Shown here: one piece after another, positions 35,655 through 45,555 of the stretch
Layout of the letters: the number at the start of each line of letters is the position of its first letter
Numbering within the stretch: position 1 is the stretch's first letter
NCBI GenBank assembly: GCA_017447185.1
Contig: JAFSOC010000008.1
Coordinates: forward strand, 62,001-126,000
Reading direction: 5' to 3'
DNA from: Clostridia bacterium
GTDB taxonomy: Bacteria > Bacillota > Clostridia > Christensenellales > Aristaeellaceae
Length of the DNA: 64,000 nt
Position numbers and translations under genes: made by a program
The notes under the pieces: generated by a model
What the model saw: the letters and a program-made list of their open reading frames with translations, nothing else
Databases searched by the model: none
Told to the model about the DNA's origin: nothing

Positions 35655-38099
35655 ATGAAATTCGGTCATTTTGATGACAAGGCACGCGAATATGTCATCG
35701 ATACACCGCGTACCCCTTATCCCTGGATCAATTACCTCGGCTGCGAAAAATTCTTCGGCATTATCAGCAATACTGCCGGCGGTTACTGCTTCTACCGGGA
35801 TGCACGGCTTCGCCGGATCACCCGTTACCGCTATAACAATATGCCGGTGGACAACGGCGGCCGTTATTTCTACATCAACGATAACGGCACGGTGTGGAAT
35901 CCGGGGTGGAAACCGGTCAAGACCGAACTGGACGAGTATTCCTGCCGCCACGGCATGGGCTACACCGTCATCACGGGCAAAAAGAACGGCCTGAAAGCCT
36001 CCCAGAAGAGCTTCGTTCCCATGGGCTACGACGCGGAAGTGCACCAGATTACGCTGACCAACGAATCCGGCGCCGCGAAGGATGTTATCCTGACCAGCTT
36101 CGTCGAGTTCTGCCTGTGGAACGCGCAGGACGATATGCTGAACTTCCAGCGCAACTTCTCCACCGGTGAAGTCGAGGTGGAGGACGGCGTGGTCTACCAC
36201 AAGACCGAGTACCGTGAGCGCCGGAACCATTATTCCTTCTATGCCGTGAATACCCCGATCGACGGGTTTGACACGGACATGGAAACCTTCCTGGGCATGT
36301 ACAACGGATTCGAAAATCCCCAGGCGGTTATGACCGGCAAGATGGGCAACTCCGTTGCCTCCGGCTGGCAGCCCATGGCGGCGCACCAGATCAAGGTGCA
36401 CCTGGAAAAGGGCGAGGAAAAGAAATTCAACTTCGTGCTGGGATACGTTGAACTCCCGGTGGAAGAAAAGTGGGAAAAGAAGGGCGTCATCAACAAGAAG
36501 CCCGCGAAGGAAATGCTGGCGAAGCTGTCCACGGACGAGCAGATCGACAAGGCCTTCGCCACCCTGAAGGCCCACTGGGACAACCTGCTGAGCGCCTACA
36601 CGCTGACCTCCTCCGAGGAGAAGCTGAACCGGATGGTCAACATCTGGAATCCCTATCAGTGCATGGTCACCTTCAACATGAGCCGGAGCACTTCCATGTT
36701 CGAAAGCGGCATCGGCCGCGGCATGGGCTTCCGCGATTCCAGCCAGGACCTGCTGGGCTTCGTGCACCAGATTCCGGAACGGGCGCGGGAACGCATCCTG
36801 GACATCGCGGCGACCCAGTTCCGGGACGGCGGATGCTACCATCAGTACCAGCCCCTGACCAAGAAGGGCAACAACGACATCGGCGGCGGATTCAACGATG
36901 ACCCGCTGTGGCTGATTGCCGGTACGGCCGCCTACATCAAGGAAACGGGCGACTACAGCATCCTGGAGGAAGCAACCCCCTACGACTGCAATCCCGACGA
37001 CTGCGGCACGCTGCTGGAGCACCTGGAAGTGAGCTTCATGCACGTGGTGAACAACCGCGGACCGCATGACCTGCCCCTGATCGGCCGGGCGGACTGGAAC
37101 GACTGCCTGAACCTGAACTGCTATTCCGACACGCCGGACGAGAGCTTCCAGACCTTCTCCAATCCCAACGCGCCGGATGAACGGGTTGCGGAATCCGTGC
37201 TGATCGCCGGCATGTTCGTGTCCATCGGACCTGAACTGGTGGCCATTGAGCGCATCAAGGGCAACAATGCCAAGGCCGATGAATACCAGGCCTATATTGA
37301 CGCCATGACCAAGGCCATCGAAAAGGACGGCTGGGACGGCGAATGGTTCGTGCGTGCCTACGACGCCATGGGCAACAAGGTGGGCAGCAAGGAATGCGAA
37401 GACGGCAAGATCTTCATCGAATCCCAGGGCTATTGCGTGATGGCCGGCGTGGGCGTTGAAAACGGCATGGCCGAAAAGGCGCTGGAGAGCGTCCACAACA
37501 TGCTGGAAACCAAACACGGCATCGTGCTGGTACAGCCCGCCTACAGCGAATATCACCTGGAGCTGGGCGAAGTCAGCTCCTACCCGCCGGGATACAAGGA
37601 AAACGCCGGCATCTTCTGCCACAACAATCCCTGGATCATCGCGGCGGAAACCGTGGTGGGCCACGGCGACCGGGCGTTTGACCTGTACAGCCGCATTGCT
37701 CCAGCATGGCGCGAGGAAATCTCCGACCTGCACAAGATGGAGCCCTACGTCTACAGCCAGATGATCGCCGGTAAGGACGCGAAGAACTTCGGCCAGGCGA
37801 AGAACAGCTGGCTGACGGGCACCGCGGCCTGGAACTTCTACGTGATCAGCAACTACATCCTGGGCATCAAGCCGGACTGGCAGGGCCTGAAGATCGATCC
37901 GTGCATCCCGCACACCTGGGACGGATACACGGTCAGCCGCCGGTTCCGCGGCGCGATCTACGATGTGGAGATCAAGAACCCGCAGCATGTATGCCGCGGC
38001 GTGAAGGAAGTCACCGTAGACGGAAAGAAGATCGAAGGCAATGTGCTGCCGGTCTTCGGCGACGGCAAGAACCACAAGGTGGAAGTCGTCCTCGGATAA
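35655..38099 (+). CDS. cbp: GH94 cellobiose phosphorylase
   Basis: Splits cellobiose with phosphate into glucose-1-phosphate and glucose inside the cell, saving ATP. 814 residues, the size of clostridial cellobiose phosphorylases. [15 protein letters not shown] is the family N-terminus. The general acid is Asp480 in [12 protein letters not shown], and [19 protein letters not shown] and [19 protein letters not shown] frame the active site. It lacks the GGGES motif after the catalytic Asp that marks the chitobiose enzyme at 43144, so the two paralogues probably differ in substrate. It has its own promoter and terminator. GAGGGAAAG precedes the ATG. No cellobiose transporter lies beside it unless the neighbouring lpl-type system is shared. 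Confidence 0.9.
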   Translation: MKFGHFDDKAREYVIDTPRTPYPWINYLGCEKFFGIISNTAGGYCFYRDARLRRITRYRYNNMPVDNGGRYFYINDNGTVWNPGWKPVKTELDEYSCRHGMGYTVITGKKNGLKASQKSFVPMGYDAEVHQITLTNESGAAKDVILTSFVEFCLWNAQDDMLNFQRNFSTGEVEVEDGVVYHKTEYRERRNHYSFYAVNTPIDGFDTDMETFLGMYNGFENPQAVMTGKMGNSVASGWQPMAAHQIKVHLEKGEEKKFNFVLGYVELPVEEKWEKKGVINKKPAKEMLAKLSTDEQIDKAFATLKAHWDNLLSAYTLTSSEEKLNRMVNIWNPYQCMVTFNMSRSTSMFESGIGRGMGFRDSSQDLLGFVHQIPERARERILDIAATQFRDGGCYHQYQPLTKKGNNDIGGGFNDDPLWLIAGTAAYIKETGDYSILEEATPYDCNPDDCGTLLEHLEVSFMHVVNNRGPHDLPLIGRADWNDCLNLNCYSDTPDESFQTFSNPNAPDERVAESVLIAGMFVSIGPELVAIERIKGNNAKADEYQAYIDAMTKAIEKDGWDGEWFVRAYDAMGNKVGSKECEDGKIFIESQGYCVMAGVGVENGMAEKALESVHNMLETKHGIVLVQPAYSEYHLELGEVSSYPPGYKENAGIFCHNNPWIIAAETVVGHGDRAFDLYSRIAPAWREEISDLHKMEPYVYSQMIAGKDAKNFGQAKNSWLTGTAAWNFYVISNYILGIKPDWQGLKIDPCIPHTWDGYTVSRRFRGAIYDVEIKNPQHVCRGVKEVTVDGKKIEGNVLPVFGDGKNHKVEVVLG

Positions 38100-38114
38100 T
38101 TCCCGAAACAGCCT

Positions 38115-38147
38115 GCTCCCTGTTCACCATGAACAGGGAGCTTTTTT
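38115..38147 (+). terminator. Terminator of the cellobiose phosphorylase gene
   Basis: 12-bp stem GCTCCCTGTTCA / TGAACAGGGAGC (38115-38126, 38130-38141) followed by TTTTTT. Confidence 0.9.
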
Positions 38148-38150
38148 GAC

Positions 38151-38188
38151 GAAAGAAAGCACCCGGTTCCGCGGGGGAACCGGGTGCT
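38151..38188 (-). terminator. Terminator of the minus-strand sugar transporter operon
   Basis: Perfect 13-bp stem AGCACCCGGTTCC / GGAACCGGGTGCT (38158-38170, 38176-38188); on the minus strand the hairpin is followed by TTTCTTTC. Confidence 0.8.
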
Positions 38189-38208
38189 GAGTCATTTACG
38201 CAACCGGA

Positions 38209-39717
38209 TTATTTGGCCAGGTAAGCATCCAGCTGGGCATTGGCCGCATCCAGGTAGGTCTGCATTCCGGCAGCATCCAGGGCGGCGAGGAACGCGGGCA
38301 GCTCAGTCTCGGGATCCACAGCGCCGCAATCCAGGGCCAGGGCGTACTGGGCAGCCACGTTGCCGAGGGCAGCCATTTCGTTCTCCACGGGGCTGTTGTC
38401 AAACACGAAGCCCAGGGACGGAATGCCAAGCGCTCCGGCGTAGTATTCCTGGAAGGACTTGCGGAAACCGGCGCCTTCGGAGGCGGTGTCCGGCAGGATG
38501 GTGACGTTGCCCATGCCGTTGGTCCAGGGGCTGTAGGTAGCGCGGGCGTCATCGTTGAAGACCACCAGGCCGTCGTCATTCAGGGTGTAGTGGATGCCTT
38601 CCACACCGTAGTTCATCAGGGTCATGAGGACCGGGTCGCTGTTGAGCAGGGCCAGGAACTTGAAGCTCTCTTCCGGATGCTCGGAAGCGGAGTTGATGGC
38701 CATCATGGCGCCCTGGGAGGCGGTGGTGTCCACATAGGGAGTGGTGCAGGGGACGAACTGGACTTCCACGCCCCGGGCCAGCACGTCGGCAGAGAATTCA
38801 TAACCGAAAGCGTAGGACTGGGTGCCGATCAGGTAGGAAGCGTCCTTCTGATGATTGGTGCGGGCATCATTGGAGGTTTCCGCAACGGACAGGGCGGGAT
38901 CGATGTAGCCGGCTTCGTAGTACTTGTGCATCTGATCCACGAATGCCTTGTATTCGGGGGTGGCGAACTTGTTCAGGAGCTTGTTGCCATAGGCGCCATC
39001 CTTGGAAACATCGTCCGGATTCAGGTAGAGGGACAGCAGGTTGGTGGAACCGGCGTCACCGGCCACGATGATGGAGTTGGTGACCATGCGCTCGGCAACC
39101 ATGGGCTCCACGAGGAAGGGGTAGAAGCTGTCGCCCTTGACTTCCTTCGCCTTGGCGAAGATTTCGTCCCAGCCGAAGAAGCCCTTTGCCTTCAGGTCGT
39201 CCACGGTGTAGCCCAGCTCGTTCAGCAGGGTGACGTTCACGTCCCAGGTGTTCTGGGTGGCGGTATCCTTGAAACCGTTGACGGCATAGATGCCCTTGCC
39301 TTCAGCGCCTTCAATGGTGGCGGCCTGCATCAGGCTCTCGGGAATGGCGGCCTTCAGGTCGGCACCATAGGCTTCGATCAGGTCATCCAGCTTCAGGAAG
39401 TAGCCCTTCTTGGCGTAGCTGTTGTACTCGTCAGCGCTCCAGGAGCAGGTGAAGACCATGTCCACGTCCTTGTCACCGGAGGTCAGCACGTTGACGGCCT
39501 TCTCGTCGAAGTCGCCCCAGGTGCCCCAGATGACTTCCAGCTTCGCACCGACTTTGTCAGCGATGTATTCGTTGACCTTTTCCAGCACGGCGCTGTCGTC
39601 GCTTACGTTGCTGCCATGGAACATGATGGTGATGGTGGGCAGGTCATCCGCAACAGCAAAGCTGCATGCAGCGAGGACCATTGCCAGGGTCAGGATGAGT
39701 GCCAGGAACTTTTTCAT
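38209..39717 (-). CDS. Sugar ABC transporter substrate-binding lipoprotein (LplA-like)
   Basis: 502-residue extracellular binding protein. The signal peptide ends in the lipobox LAAC (Cys18), so it is membrane-anchored. The N-lobe has TITIMFHGSNVSDDSAVLEK and DKDVDMVFTCSWSADEYNSY; the C-terminal ~140 residues (TASQGAMMAINSASEHPEES to the end) resemble the DUF3502 region of LplA-type proteins that bind oligosaccharides. It is the last gene of an operon with two LplB/LplC-type permeases. No ATPase gene is present, as usual for CUT1 systems that share MsmX. A chito-oligosaccharide ligand is inferred from the divergent nagA-chitobiose phosphorylase genes. RBS AAGGAGG. Confidence 0.88.
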   Translation of the reverse strand: MKKFLALILTLAMVLAACSFAVADDLPTITIMFHGSNVSDDSAVLEKVNEYIADKVGAKLEVIWGTWGDFDEKAVNVLTSGDKDVDMVFTCSWSADEYNSYAKKGYFLKLDDLIEAYGADLKAAIPESLMQAATIEGAEGKGIYAVNGFKDTATQNTWDVNVTLLNELGYTVDDLKAKGFFGWDEIFAKAKEVKGDSFYPFLVEPMVAERMVTNSIIVAGDAGSTNLLSLYLNPDDVSKDGAYGNKLLNKFATPEYKAFVDQMHKYYEAGYIDPALSVAETSNDARTNHQKDASYLIGTQSYAFGYEFSADVLARGVEVQFVPCTTPYVDTTASQGAMMAINSASEHPEESFKFLALLNSDPVLMTLMNYGVEGIHYTLNDDGLVVFNDDARATYSPWTNGMGNVTILPDTASEGAGFRKSFQEYYAGALGIPSLGFVFDNSPVENEMAALGNVAAQYALALDCGAVDPETELPAFLAALDAAGMQTYLDAANAQLDAYLAK

Positions 39718-39764
39718 ATTCTTATCCTCCTTTTTATTTCAGCACCTCGTTCGGGTGCCGGAAA

Positions 39765-40712
39765 TCAACCTTTGACCGACCCGATGGTGAGGCCTGCGAT
39801 GACGTAGCGCTGGAAGAAGGGGTACGCGCAGGCGATGGGAATGACGATGAACACCACCAGGGCCATTTTCAGGGACTGGGACGGAAGCTGGGCGGCGGCC
39901 TTGGAAGCATCCGCTCCCAGCATGGACGAATTCTTGGCCAGGAAGTCCGCGTTGCGCTGCATCCGCATCAGCAGGTACTGCAGCGGCATGATGGACATGT
40001 TCTTGTTCAGGTACAAGAGGGACAGGAACCATTCATTCCAGTAGGCCAGGGAGACCAGCAGGGCGATCGTGGCGATGCCGGGCTTGACCACCGGGAGGAC
40101 GATCCGCAGCAGGGTGGAGTATTCTCCGCTTCCGTCAATGGTGGCTGCTTCGATCAGCTCCGGCGGGACGGTGGTCTGCAGGAAGGTCCGCATGATGATG
40201 ACATTGAAGGGGCTGAAGAGCATGGGAACGATCAGCGCGGCATAATTGTCGCTGAGGCCCAGGACGCTCTTGCAGATGACGTAGGTCGGGACCAGGCCGC
40301 CGCCGAAGATCATCGTGAAGAAGCTGAGGAAGTTGAAGAACTTCCGGTATTTGTAATCCCTGCGGTACAGGGGGTAGGCGTAAAGGACGGTCATGGCGAC
40401 GCTGAGCACGGTACCGACAATGGTGATCAGGAAGGAGTTCAGGTAGCTCCGCCAGAGGGCGTTGCCCAGCTTGAAGGTATAGGCGAAGGCGTCGGTACTC
40501 CAGGAGATGGGGGTGAAGGAATAACCGATCTGGCGGATAGAGTCCTCCGAGGAGAAGGCAATGATGATTACAAAGATAAACGGGATGATGCACAGCAGGG
40601 AGAAGAGCAGCAGGATGACGTGGAACAGGGCCTGGGTCCGGGTGCTGAAACGGTTCAGGGAGAAGGAACCGGCCTTGATCTTCTTCCGGGCAGGCGGGGT
40701 AATCGCTGTCAT
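39765..40712 (-). CDS. Sugar ABC transporter permease (LplC/YtcP-like)
   Basis: 315 residues, six membrane segments, CUT1 family. The EAA loop that contacts the ATPase is PPELIEAATIDGSGEYSTLLRIVLP-like (about 195-220). The extended cytosolic N-terminus (ARKKIKAGSFSLNRFSTRT) is typical of LplC/YtcP. It ends with RYVIAGLTIGSVKG, the usual family C-terminus. GAGAGGAGG precedes the ATG, and only 15 bases separate it from the upstream permease gene. Confidence 0.9.
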   Translation of the reverse strand: MTAITPPARKKIKAGSFSLNRFSTRTQALFHVILLLFSLLCIIPFIFVIIIAFSSEDSIRQIGYSFTPISWSTDAFAYTFKLGNALWRSYLNSFLITIVGTVLSVAMTVLYAYPLYRRDYKYRKFFNFLSFFTMIFGGGLVPTYVICKSVLGLSDNYAALIVPMLFSPFNVIIMRTFLQTTVPPELIEAATIDGSGEYSTLLRIVLPVVKPGIATIALLVSLAYWNEWFLSLLYLNKNMSIMPLQYLLMRMQRNADFLAKNSSMLGADASKAAAQLPSQSLKMALVVFIVIPIACAYPFFQRYVIAGLTIGSVKG

Positions 40713-40727
40713 ATCTTTCGCCTCCTC

Positions 40728-41699
40728 TCAGAACAGGGAACTTTCCGGATCAATCTTGCGGACCAGCGCATTGGCACCGATGATACAGAGCATGCCGACA
40801 GCGCTTTGCAGGAAACCGGCGGCCGAGCTCATGCCCAGGTTGTGCGTGTTCGCGTAGGCCCGGTACACATAGGTATCCACCACCTGGGTGACGGGATAGA
40901 GGGAACCGGAATTCTGGGGCACGTTGTAGAACAGGCCGAAATCTGCATTGAAGATTTTGCCGATATTCATGATCAGCAGGATGACGATCATGGGGCGGAT
41001 CCCCGGCAGGGTCACATGCCAGATCTGCTGCCACTTGCTGGCGCCGTCCACTGCGGCGGCTTCATACTGCGTGGTGTCGATGCCGGTGATGGCCGCCAGG
41101 TAGAGGACGGAGGAGTAACCCAGGTTCTTCCACAGGTTGCAGATCGTCAGGATCAGGGGCCACCAGGTGGTATCGTGGTAGAAATTCGTAATCTTCTGTC
41201 CCGTGGCTTTCTGCATGAAGGGGATCATGCCGCTGGTGGGATCCAGGAAGGCGAGCACGAAGTAGCTGGCCACCACCCAGGAAAGGAAATAGGGGAAGAA
41301 CATCATGGTCTGGTAGGACTTGGCCAGGAAGCGGCTGCTCAGCTCGCTCATCATGATGGCGAAGGCCACCGAGATTACCAGGCCCAGGATGATCCAGAGC
41401 AGGTTATAGCCCAGGGTGTTCCGGATCATGATGCCGGTATCGGGGGAATTCAGGAACTCGAAATTCTTCAGTCCGACGAACTCGCTCTGGATGATATTGT
41501 TCCAGAAGGTGTTGGGCCGGTAGGCGCGGTAGTTCTTGAAGGCGATCACGATCCCGAACATGGGAAGGTACCGGATCAGCAGCAGCCAGACCGCGCCGGG
41601 AAGCATCATGGTGGTCAGCCAGAACGCTTTTTTCCGGGAAGCGGAAGAGGTCCGCATGCGGCGCAGGCCCGAACCGGCGTGGGCTTTTGTCAGGGTCAT
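40728..41699 (-). CDS. Sugar ABC transporter permease (LplB-like)
   Basis: 323 residues, six membrane segments, first gene of the transporter operon. The N-terminal MLPGAVWLLLIRYLPMFGIV-type segment, the EAA loop QYEAAAVDGASKWQQIWHV and GIRPMIVILLIMNIGKIFN are typical of LplB. It partners the downstream LplC-like subunit. GGAGGCGG precedes ATG 41699. It is transcribed divergently from nagA across a 203-base regulatory gap. Confidence 0.9.
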   Translation of the reverse strand: MTLTKAHAGSGLRRMRTSSASRKKAFWLTTMMLPGAVWLLLIRYLPMFGIVIAFKNYRAYRPNTFWNNIIQSEFVGLKNFEFLNSPDTGIMIRNTLGYNLLWIILGLVISVAFAIMMSELSSRFLAKSYQTMMFFPYFLSWVVASYFVLAFLDPTSGMIPFMQKATGQKITNFYHDTTWWPLILTICNLWKNLGYSSVLYLAAITGIDTTQYEAAAVDGASKWQQIWHVTLPGIRPMIVILLIMNIGKIFNADFGLFYNVPQNSGSLYPVTQVVDTYVYRAYANTHNLGMSSAAGFLQSAVGMLCIIGANALVRKIDPESSLF

Positions 41700-41742
41700 G
41701 GAAAGGTCCGCCTCCTTCGCTTTTGTCCTATCTGGTGCCTAA

Positions 41743-41772
41743 ATTCTACGAAAAGAACATGGGGAATGTCAT
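41743..41772 (-). promoter_or_regulatory. Promoter of the sugar transporter operon
   Basis: Minus strand ATGACA (complement of 41767-41772), 18-base spacer, TAGAAT (complement of 41743-41748), 44 bases before the permease start. Confidence 0.6.
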
Positions 41773-41800
41773 TATCCCGTTTTGTGAATTCTTGCCTCCC

Positions 41801-41863
41801 GTTGGCCTGTTGGCAAAAAGGAGACAATTTCCGGTTGAAAAGCGCCGGAAACTGCGGTACGCT
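41801..41863 (+). promoter_or_regulatory. nagA promoter with inverted and direct repeats
   Basis: TTGAAA (41835-41840), 17-base spacer, TACGCT (41858-41863). An inverted repeat TTTCCGG-N10-CCGGAAA (41828-41834, 41845-41851) brackets the -35 box. Two GTTGGC copies (41801-41806, 41809-41814) and GGCAAAAAGG lie upstream. A related GGCAAGAAAAGGCAA occurs before the chitobiose phosphorylase gene, so these may be regulator sites. Confidence 0.5.
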
Positions 41864-41902
41864 ATGGATGTGAAACAAAAACAAAAAACGGGGGCTGTGA
41901 AA

Positions 41903-43036
41903 ATGCTGATCCAGAATGCAACGGTATATAAAGGAAACGGTTTTATCCGGAATGCCTGCGTGCGGATCCGGAACGGCCGGATTGCGGAAACCGGAGACAG
42001 CCTGGCTCCCGAAAAAGGAGAAAAGGTCCTGGACCTGGCGGGGGATTACCTGCTGCCGGGATTTGTGGACGTGCATATCCACGCATACAGTGGAAGGGAT
42101 ACGATGCAGGGGGAGGACGCCGTCCGGGCCATGAGCCGGGAACTGTACCGGCTGGGGGTGGCGGCCTTCTGCCCCACGACCATGAGCGCAGATCCGGAAG
42201 AAACCCTGCGGGCTATCCGGGGGATCCGGGCGGTGATGGACCGGCCGGAGCCGGAAGGCGCCCGGGTGCTCGGCGCGCATATGGAGGCGCCCTTCCTGCA
42301 GGAGAGCAAAGCCGGAGCCCAGCGGAAGGAATTCTTTGAGGACCCCTCCATGGAGCGGCTGGAGAAGCTGACCGGCGGAGATCTGGCGGCGGTGCGGCTG
42401 ATCACGGTGGCACCGGAAAGATGCGGCAGCGAAGACTTCATCCGGCAGGCGGCCGCCGCGGGCATCCATGTTTCCATCGGCCATACGGCGGCCACGGCGG
42501 AACAGACCCACCGGGCGGCGGACTGGGGCGCGGACCACGTGACCCACACGTTCAACGCGCAGACACCCCTGAAGCACAGGGAACCGGGGGTTCCGGGGGC
42601 GGCCCTGACGGATGGGAGACTGTACTGTGAAATGATCTGCGACGGGATCCATCTGCACCGGGATGCGGTGCGCCTGCTGGCCCGCTGCAAAGGCCCGGAA
42701 CGGGCGGTGGCCATTACGGACGCCATGGAGGCGGCAGGCCTCCCGGAAGGTGAATACGCGCTGGGCGGGCAGAAGGTGTTCGTCCGGGGCGGGGAAGCCC
42801 GGCTGGCGGACGATACGCTGGCCGGATCAGTGCTGACGATGCCGAAGGCGCTGGAGAATCTGATCCGGCTGTTCGGCATCCGGCCGGAGGAAGCCTGCGC
42901 CATGTGCACCTGCACGCCGGCGGACTCCATCGGGGAAAAACTGGCCGGCCGGATCACTCCCGGGGCGCCGGGGATCCTGACCCGGTGGGATCCGGAGTGG
43001 CGGATGACCGGCGTGGTGGCCGAAGAAACGAAATAA
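41903..43036 (+). CDS. nagA: N-acetylglucosamine-6-phosphate deacetylase
   Basis: Removes acetate from GlcNAc-6-phosphate to give glucosamine-6-phosphate. 377 residues, normal length. Metal and catalytic residues: His58 and His60 (DVHIHAYSG), Glu127 (GAHMEAPF), His193 (IGHTAAT), His214 (VTHTFNA) and Asp272 (AITDAMEAAG). ATG 41903 lies about 33 bases after the predicted transcription start and 9 bases after GGGGG; an in-frame ATG at 41864 would lie on the -10 box. In this locus it should act on GlcNAc-6-P formed from the phosphorylase product. nagB is not in the window. Confidence 0.93.
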   Translation: MLIQNATVYKGNGFIRNACVRIRNGRIAETGDSLAPEKGEKVLDLAGDYLLPGFVDVHIHAYSGRDTMQGEDAVRAMSRELYRLGVAAFCPTTMSADPEETLRAIRGIRAVMDRPEPEGARVLGAHMEAPFLQESKAGAQRKEFFEDPSMERLEKLTGGDLAAVRLITVAPERCGSEDFIRQAAAAGIHVSIGHTAATAEQTHRAADWGADHVTHTFNAQTPLKHREPGVPGAALTDGRLYCEMICDGIHLHRDAVRLLARCKGPERAVAITDAMEAAGLPEGEYALGGQKVFVRGGEARLADDTLAGSVLTMPKALENLIRLFGIRPEEACAMCTCTPADSIGEKLAGRITPGAPGILTRWDPEWRMTGVVAEETK

Positions 43037-43098
43037 GGAAGAATGCCAAAGAGAGGCAAGAAAAGGCAACGGTATTCCTGTGATCCCGGAGAAGCGGC

Positions 43099-43107
43099 TG
43101 ATATAAT
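43099..43107 (+). promoter_or_regulatory. Extended -10 promoter of the chitobiose phosphorylase gene
   Basis: TGATATAAT: TG plus a perfect TATAAT (43102-43107), without a clear -35 box. AGGCAAGAAAAGGCAA (43054-43069), two AGGCAA copies 10 bases apart, lies upstream where an activator could bind. Confidence 0.55.
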
Positions 43108-43143
43108 AAAACCGAAAAATTCTGGAACGGGAGAGAGACGAAT

Positions 43144-45555
43144 ATGCGTTACGGATACTTCGACGATCAGGCGCGGGAATATGTGATTGACCGGGTGGAC
43201 GCACCCCAGTCCATGACAAACTACCTGGGTACCCAACGGATGGGTACCGTGATTTCCCATACGGCAGGCGGGTATTCCTGGCTGGACAGCCCGCAGCATC
43301 ACCGGATTACGCGGTTCCGTCCCAACGGGGTTCCGATGGACTGGCCGGGCCACTATGTTTACCTGCGGGATGATGACAGCGGGAAATACTGGTCCCTGAG
43401 CTGGCAGCCCACGGGCCTGCCCCTGGATGAGGCGAAATACGAAGCCCGCCACGGCCTGAGCTACTCCCGGTTCCTGTGTGAAACGGAAGGGATCCGGGGC
43501 GAGCAGACGCTGTTCATCCCCCGGGAGGACGGAAACGAGGATCCGGTGGAGATCTTCGACGTGAAGGTCCGGAACGATTCGGACCGGGTCCGGAACCTGA
43601 GCGTTTTCGGCTATGTGGAGTTTTCCTTCCATGAAATCGACATGGACAACCAGAACTTCCAGATGAGCCTGTACGCGGCGGGATCGCATACCGCGGAGGA
43701 CGCGGTGCTGTGCGAGCTGCACTATGAGCCGGACGCCTGGCAGTTTTTCGCCGGGAACTTCGTGCCGGACGGATTTGAAGGCGTGCGGGAAAGCTTTATC
43801 GGACCGTACCGGACGGAAAGGAATCCCCTGGGCGTGGAGACCGGCCGGCTGGGCGGCTCCCATGAACTGGGCGGCAACCCCTGCGGCGCACTGCAGAAAA
43901 AGCTGACACTGAAGCCGGGAGAGGAAGCCCGGGTGCTCTTCTACCTGGGCACAGGAAGCGGCGAAGCGGTTCGGAAAACCCGGGAGCGGTATGACGAAGC
44001 CGGAACGGACCGGGCGTTTGAGGAACTGCGCCGGTTCTGGGACGGGAAGCTGGGACAGCTGCAGATTGCCACGCCCCACGAAAACATGAACCGTTCGCTG
44101 AACCTGTGGAACCTGTACCAGAGCGAAATCAACGTGCTGTTCTCCCGCTTCTCCTCCTTTATCGAGGTGGGCGGCCGGACGGGACTGGGCTACCGGGATA
44201 CCGCCCAGGATGCCATGTGCATTCCCCACGCGGAGCCGGACATGTGCCTGAAGCGGATCCGGCAGCTGCTGCACGGGCAGATGCACGAAGGCTACGGACT
44301 GCACCTGTTCGATCCTGCGGTGCTGGAGGCGGGGGAACAGGACGGATTCAACTCCCCCACGGTGATCCCGGAAACGGACCGGAAGAGCATGCTTCATGGA
44401 ATTAAGGACGCCTGCGCGGACGACGCGCTGTGGCTGATTCCGGCGATTGTCGAGTATGTGCGGGAGACCGGGGACACCGGGTTCCTGGACGAAGAGATCC
44501 CCTTCGCGGATAAAGGCAGCGGAAGCGTGTGGGACCATATGAAGGCATCCCTGGACTTCTCCTACGCGCAGACGGGCACCCACGGCGTGACCAAAGGTCT
44601 GCGGGCGGACTGGAACGACTGCCTGAACCTGGGCGGCGGGGAAAGCGCCATGGTGGCGTTCCTGCTGGTGTGGGCCACGAATCACTTCCTGGATGCCGCA
44701 AAGGCGCTGGGCCGCAGGAAAGATGAAGAAAAATATGCGAAGCTGAAGGCTGCCATGGAGGAAACCTGCCGGAAGGAACTCTGGAACGGGGAATGGTTCC
44801 TGCGGGGATTCACGGCGGACGGAAGGGCGATCGGCTCCCGGGAAGCCAAAGAAGGCAAGGTCCACATGGAAAGCAATACCTGGGCGGTGGTCAGCGGCGC
44901 GGCGAGCCGAGAGCAGGGCCTCTCCTGCATGGACGCGGTGGACGAATGGCTGTATACTCCATGGGGACTGATGCTGAACGCGCCGTCCTTTGTGACGCTG
45001 GACGACAGCATTGGATTTGTGACAAGGGTTTATCCCGGCGTCAAGGAAAACGGCGCCATCTTCAGCCATCCGAATCCCTGGGCCTGGGTGGCGGAATGCA
45101 TGCTGGGCCGTGGCAGCCGGGCCATGAAATTCTATGACGCACTGTTGCCGGAAAACCAGAATGACAAAATGGAAATCCGTCAGGCGGAACCCTACAGCTA
45201 CTGCCAGTTCATTATGGGACGGGACCATACCGCCTTTGGCCGGGCCCGGCATCCCTTTATGACCGGATCCTCCGGATGGGCCTACTACGCGGCGACGCGC
45301 TATATGCTGGGCATCCGGCCGGGATTCGGAACACTGACGGTGGATCCCTGCATTCCGGCGGAATGGGACGGCTTTACGGCAGTGAGGAAATGGCGCGGCG
45401 CGGAATACCGGATCACGGTACGGAACCCGGAGCATGTGGAAAAAGGCATCCGGGCAATCCGGGTGGACGGCCGGGAAACCGCGGAAATCCCTGATTTCGG
45501 CAGCGGAACCCACGACGTGGAAGTCGTCATGGGCAATGCCGGGAAAGGGGAATGA
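43144..45555 (+). CDS. chbP: GH94 N,N'-diacetylchitobiose phosphorylase
   Basis: Splits GlcNAc-beta-1,4-GlcNAc with phosphate into GlcNAc-1-phosphate and GlcNAc. 803 residues, matching the size of the characterised Vibrio enzyme. The general acid is Asp489 in [20 protein letters not shown]. That motif, SRFSSFIEVGGRTGLGYRDT and GFVTRVYPGVKENGAIFSHP correspond closely to ChBP as I recall it, more so than to cellobiose phosphorylase. Context agrees: nagA is upstream and a phosphohexomutase overlaps its stop (ATGA). The substrate assignment is strong but rests on motif memory plus context; related GH94 specificities cannot be fully excluded. Confidence 0.88.
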   Translation: MRYGYFDDQAREYVIDRVDAPQSMTNYLGTQRMGTVISHTAGGYSWLDSPQHHRITRFRPNGVPMDWPGHYVYLRDDDSGKYWSLSWQPTGLPLDEAKYEARHGLSYSRFLCETEGIRGEQTLFIPREDGNEDPVEIFDVKVRNDSDRVRNLSVFGYVEFSFHEIDMDNQNFQMSLYAAGSHTAEDAVLCELHYEPDAWQFFAGNFVPDGFEGVRESFIGPYRTERNPLGVETGRLGGSHELGGNPCGALQKKLTLKPGEEARVLFYLGTGSGEAVRKTRERYDEAGTDRAFEELRRFWDGKLGQLQIATPHENMNRSLNLWNLYQSEINVLFSRFSSFIEVGGRTGLGYRDTAQDAMCIPHAEPDMCLKRIRQLLHGQMHEGYGLHLFDPAVLEAGEQDGFNSPTVIPETDRKSMLHGIKDACADDALWLIPAIVEYVRETGDTGFLDEEIPFADKGSGSVWDHMKASLDFSYAQTGTHGVTKGLRADWNDCLNLGGGESAMVAFLLVWATNHFLDAAKALGRRKDEEKYAKLKAAMEETCRKELWNGEWFLRGFTADGRAIGSREAKEGKVHMESNTWAVVSGAASREQGLSCMDAVDEWLYTPWGLMLNAPSFVTLDDSIGFVTRVYPGVKENGAIFSHPNPWAWVAECMLGRGSRAMKFYDALLPENQNDKMEIRQAEPYSYCQFIMGRDHTAFGRARHPFMTGSSGWAYYAATRYMLGIRPGFGTLTVDPCIPAEWDGFTAVRKWRGAEYRITVRNPEHVEKGIRAIRVDGRETAEIPDFGSGTHDVEVVMGNAGKGE

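Noticed and set aside
38115-38188. Two adjacent long palindromes as a possible attachment site or mobile element end
   Set aside because: They are two back-to-back terminators of convergent genes, each with a T-run on the proper strand.
42046-45513. Very long open frame on the minus strand, about 1155 codons
   Set aside because: It lies antisense to nagA and chbP, which have clear families. High GC in codon third positions removes stops from the opposite frame; the translation is rich in Arg, His, Pro and Gly without motifs.
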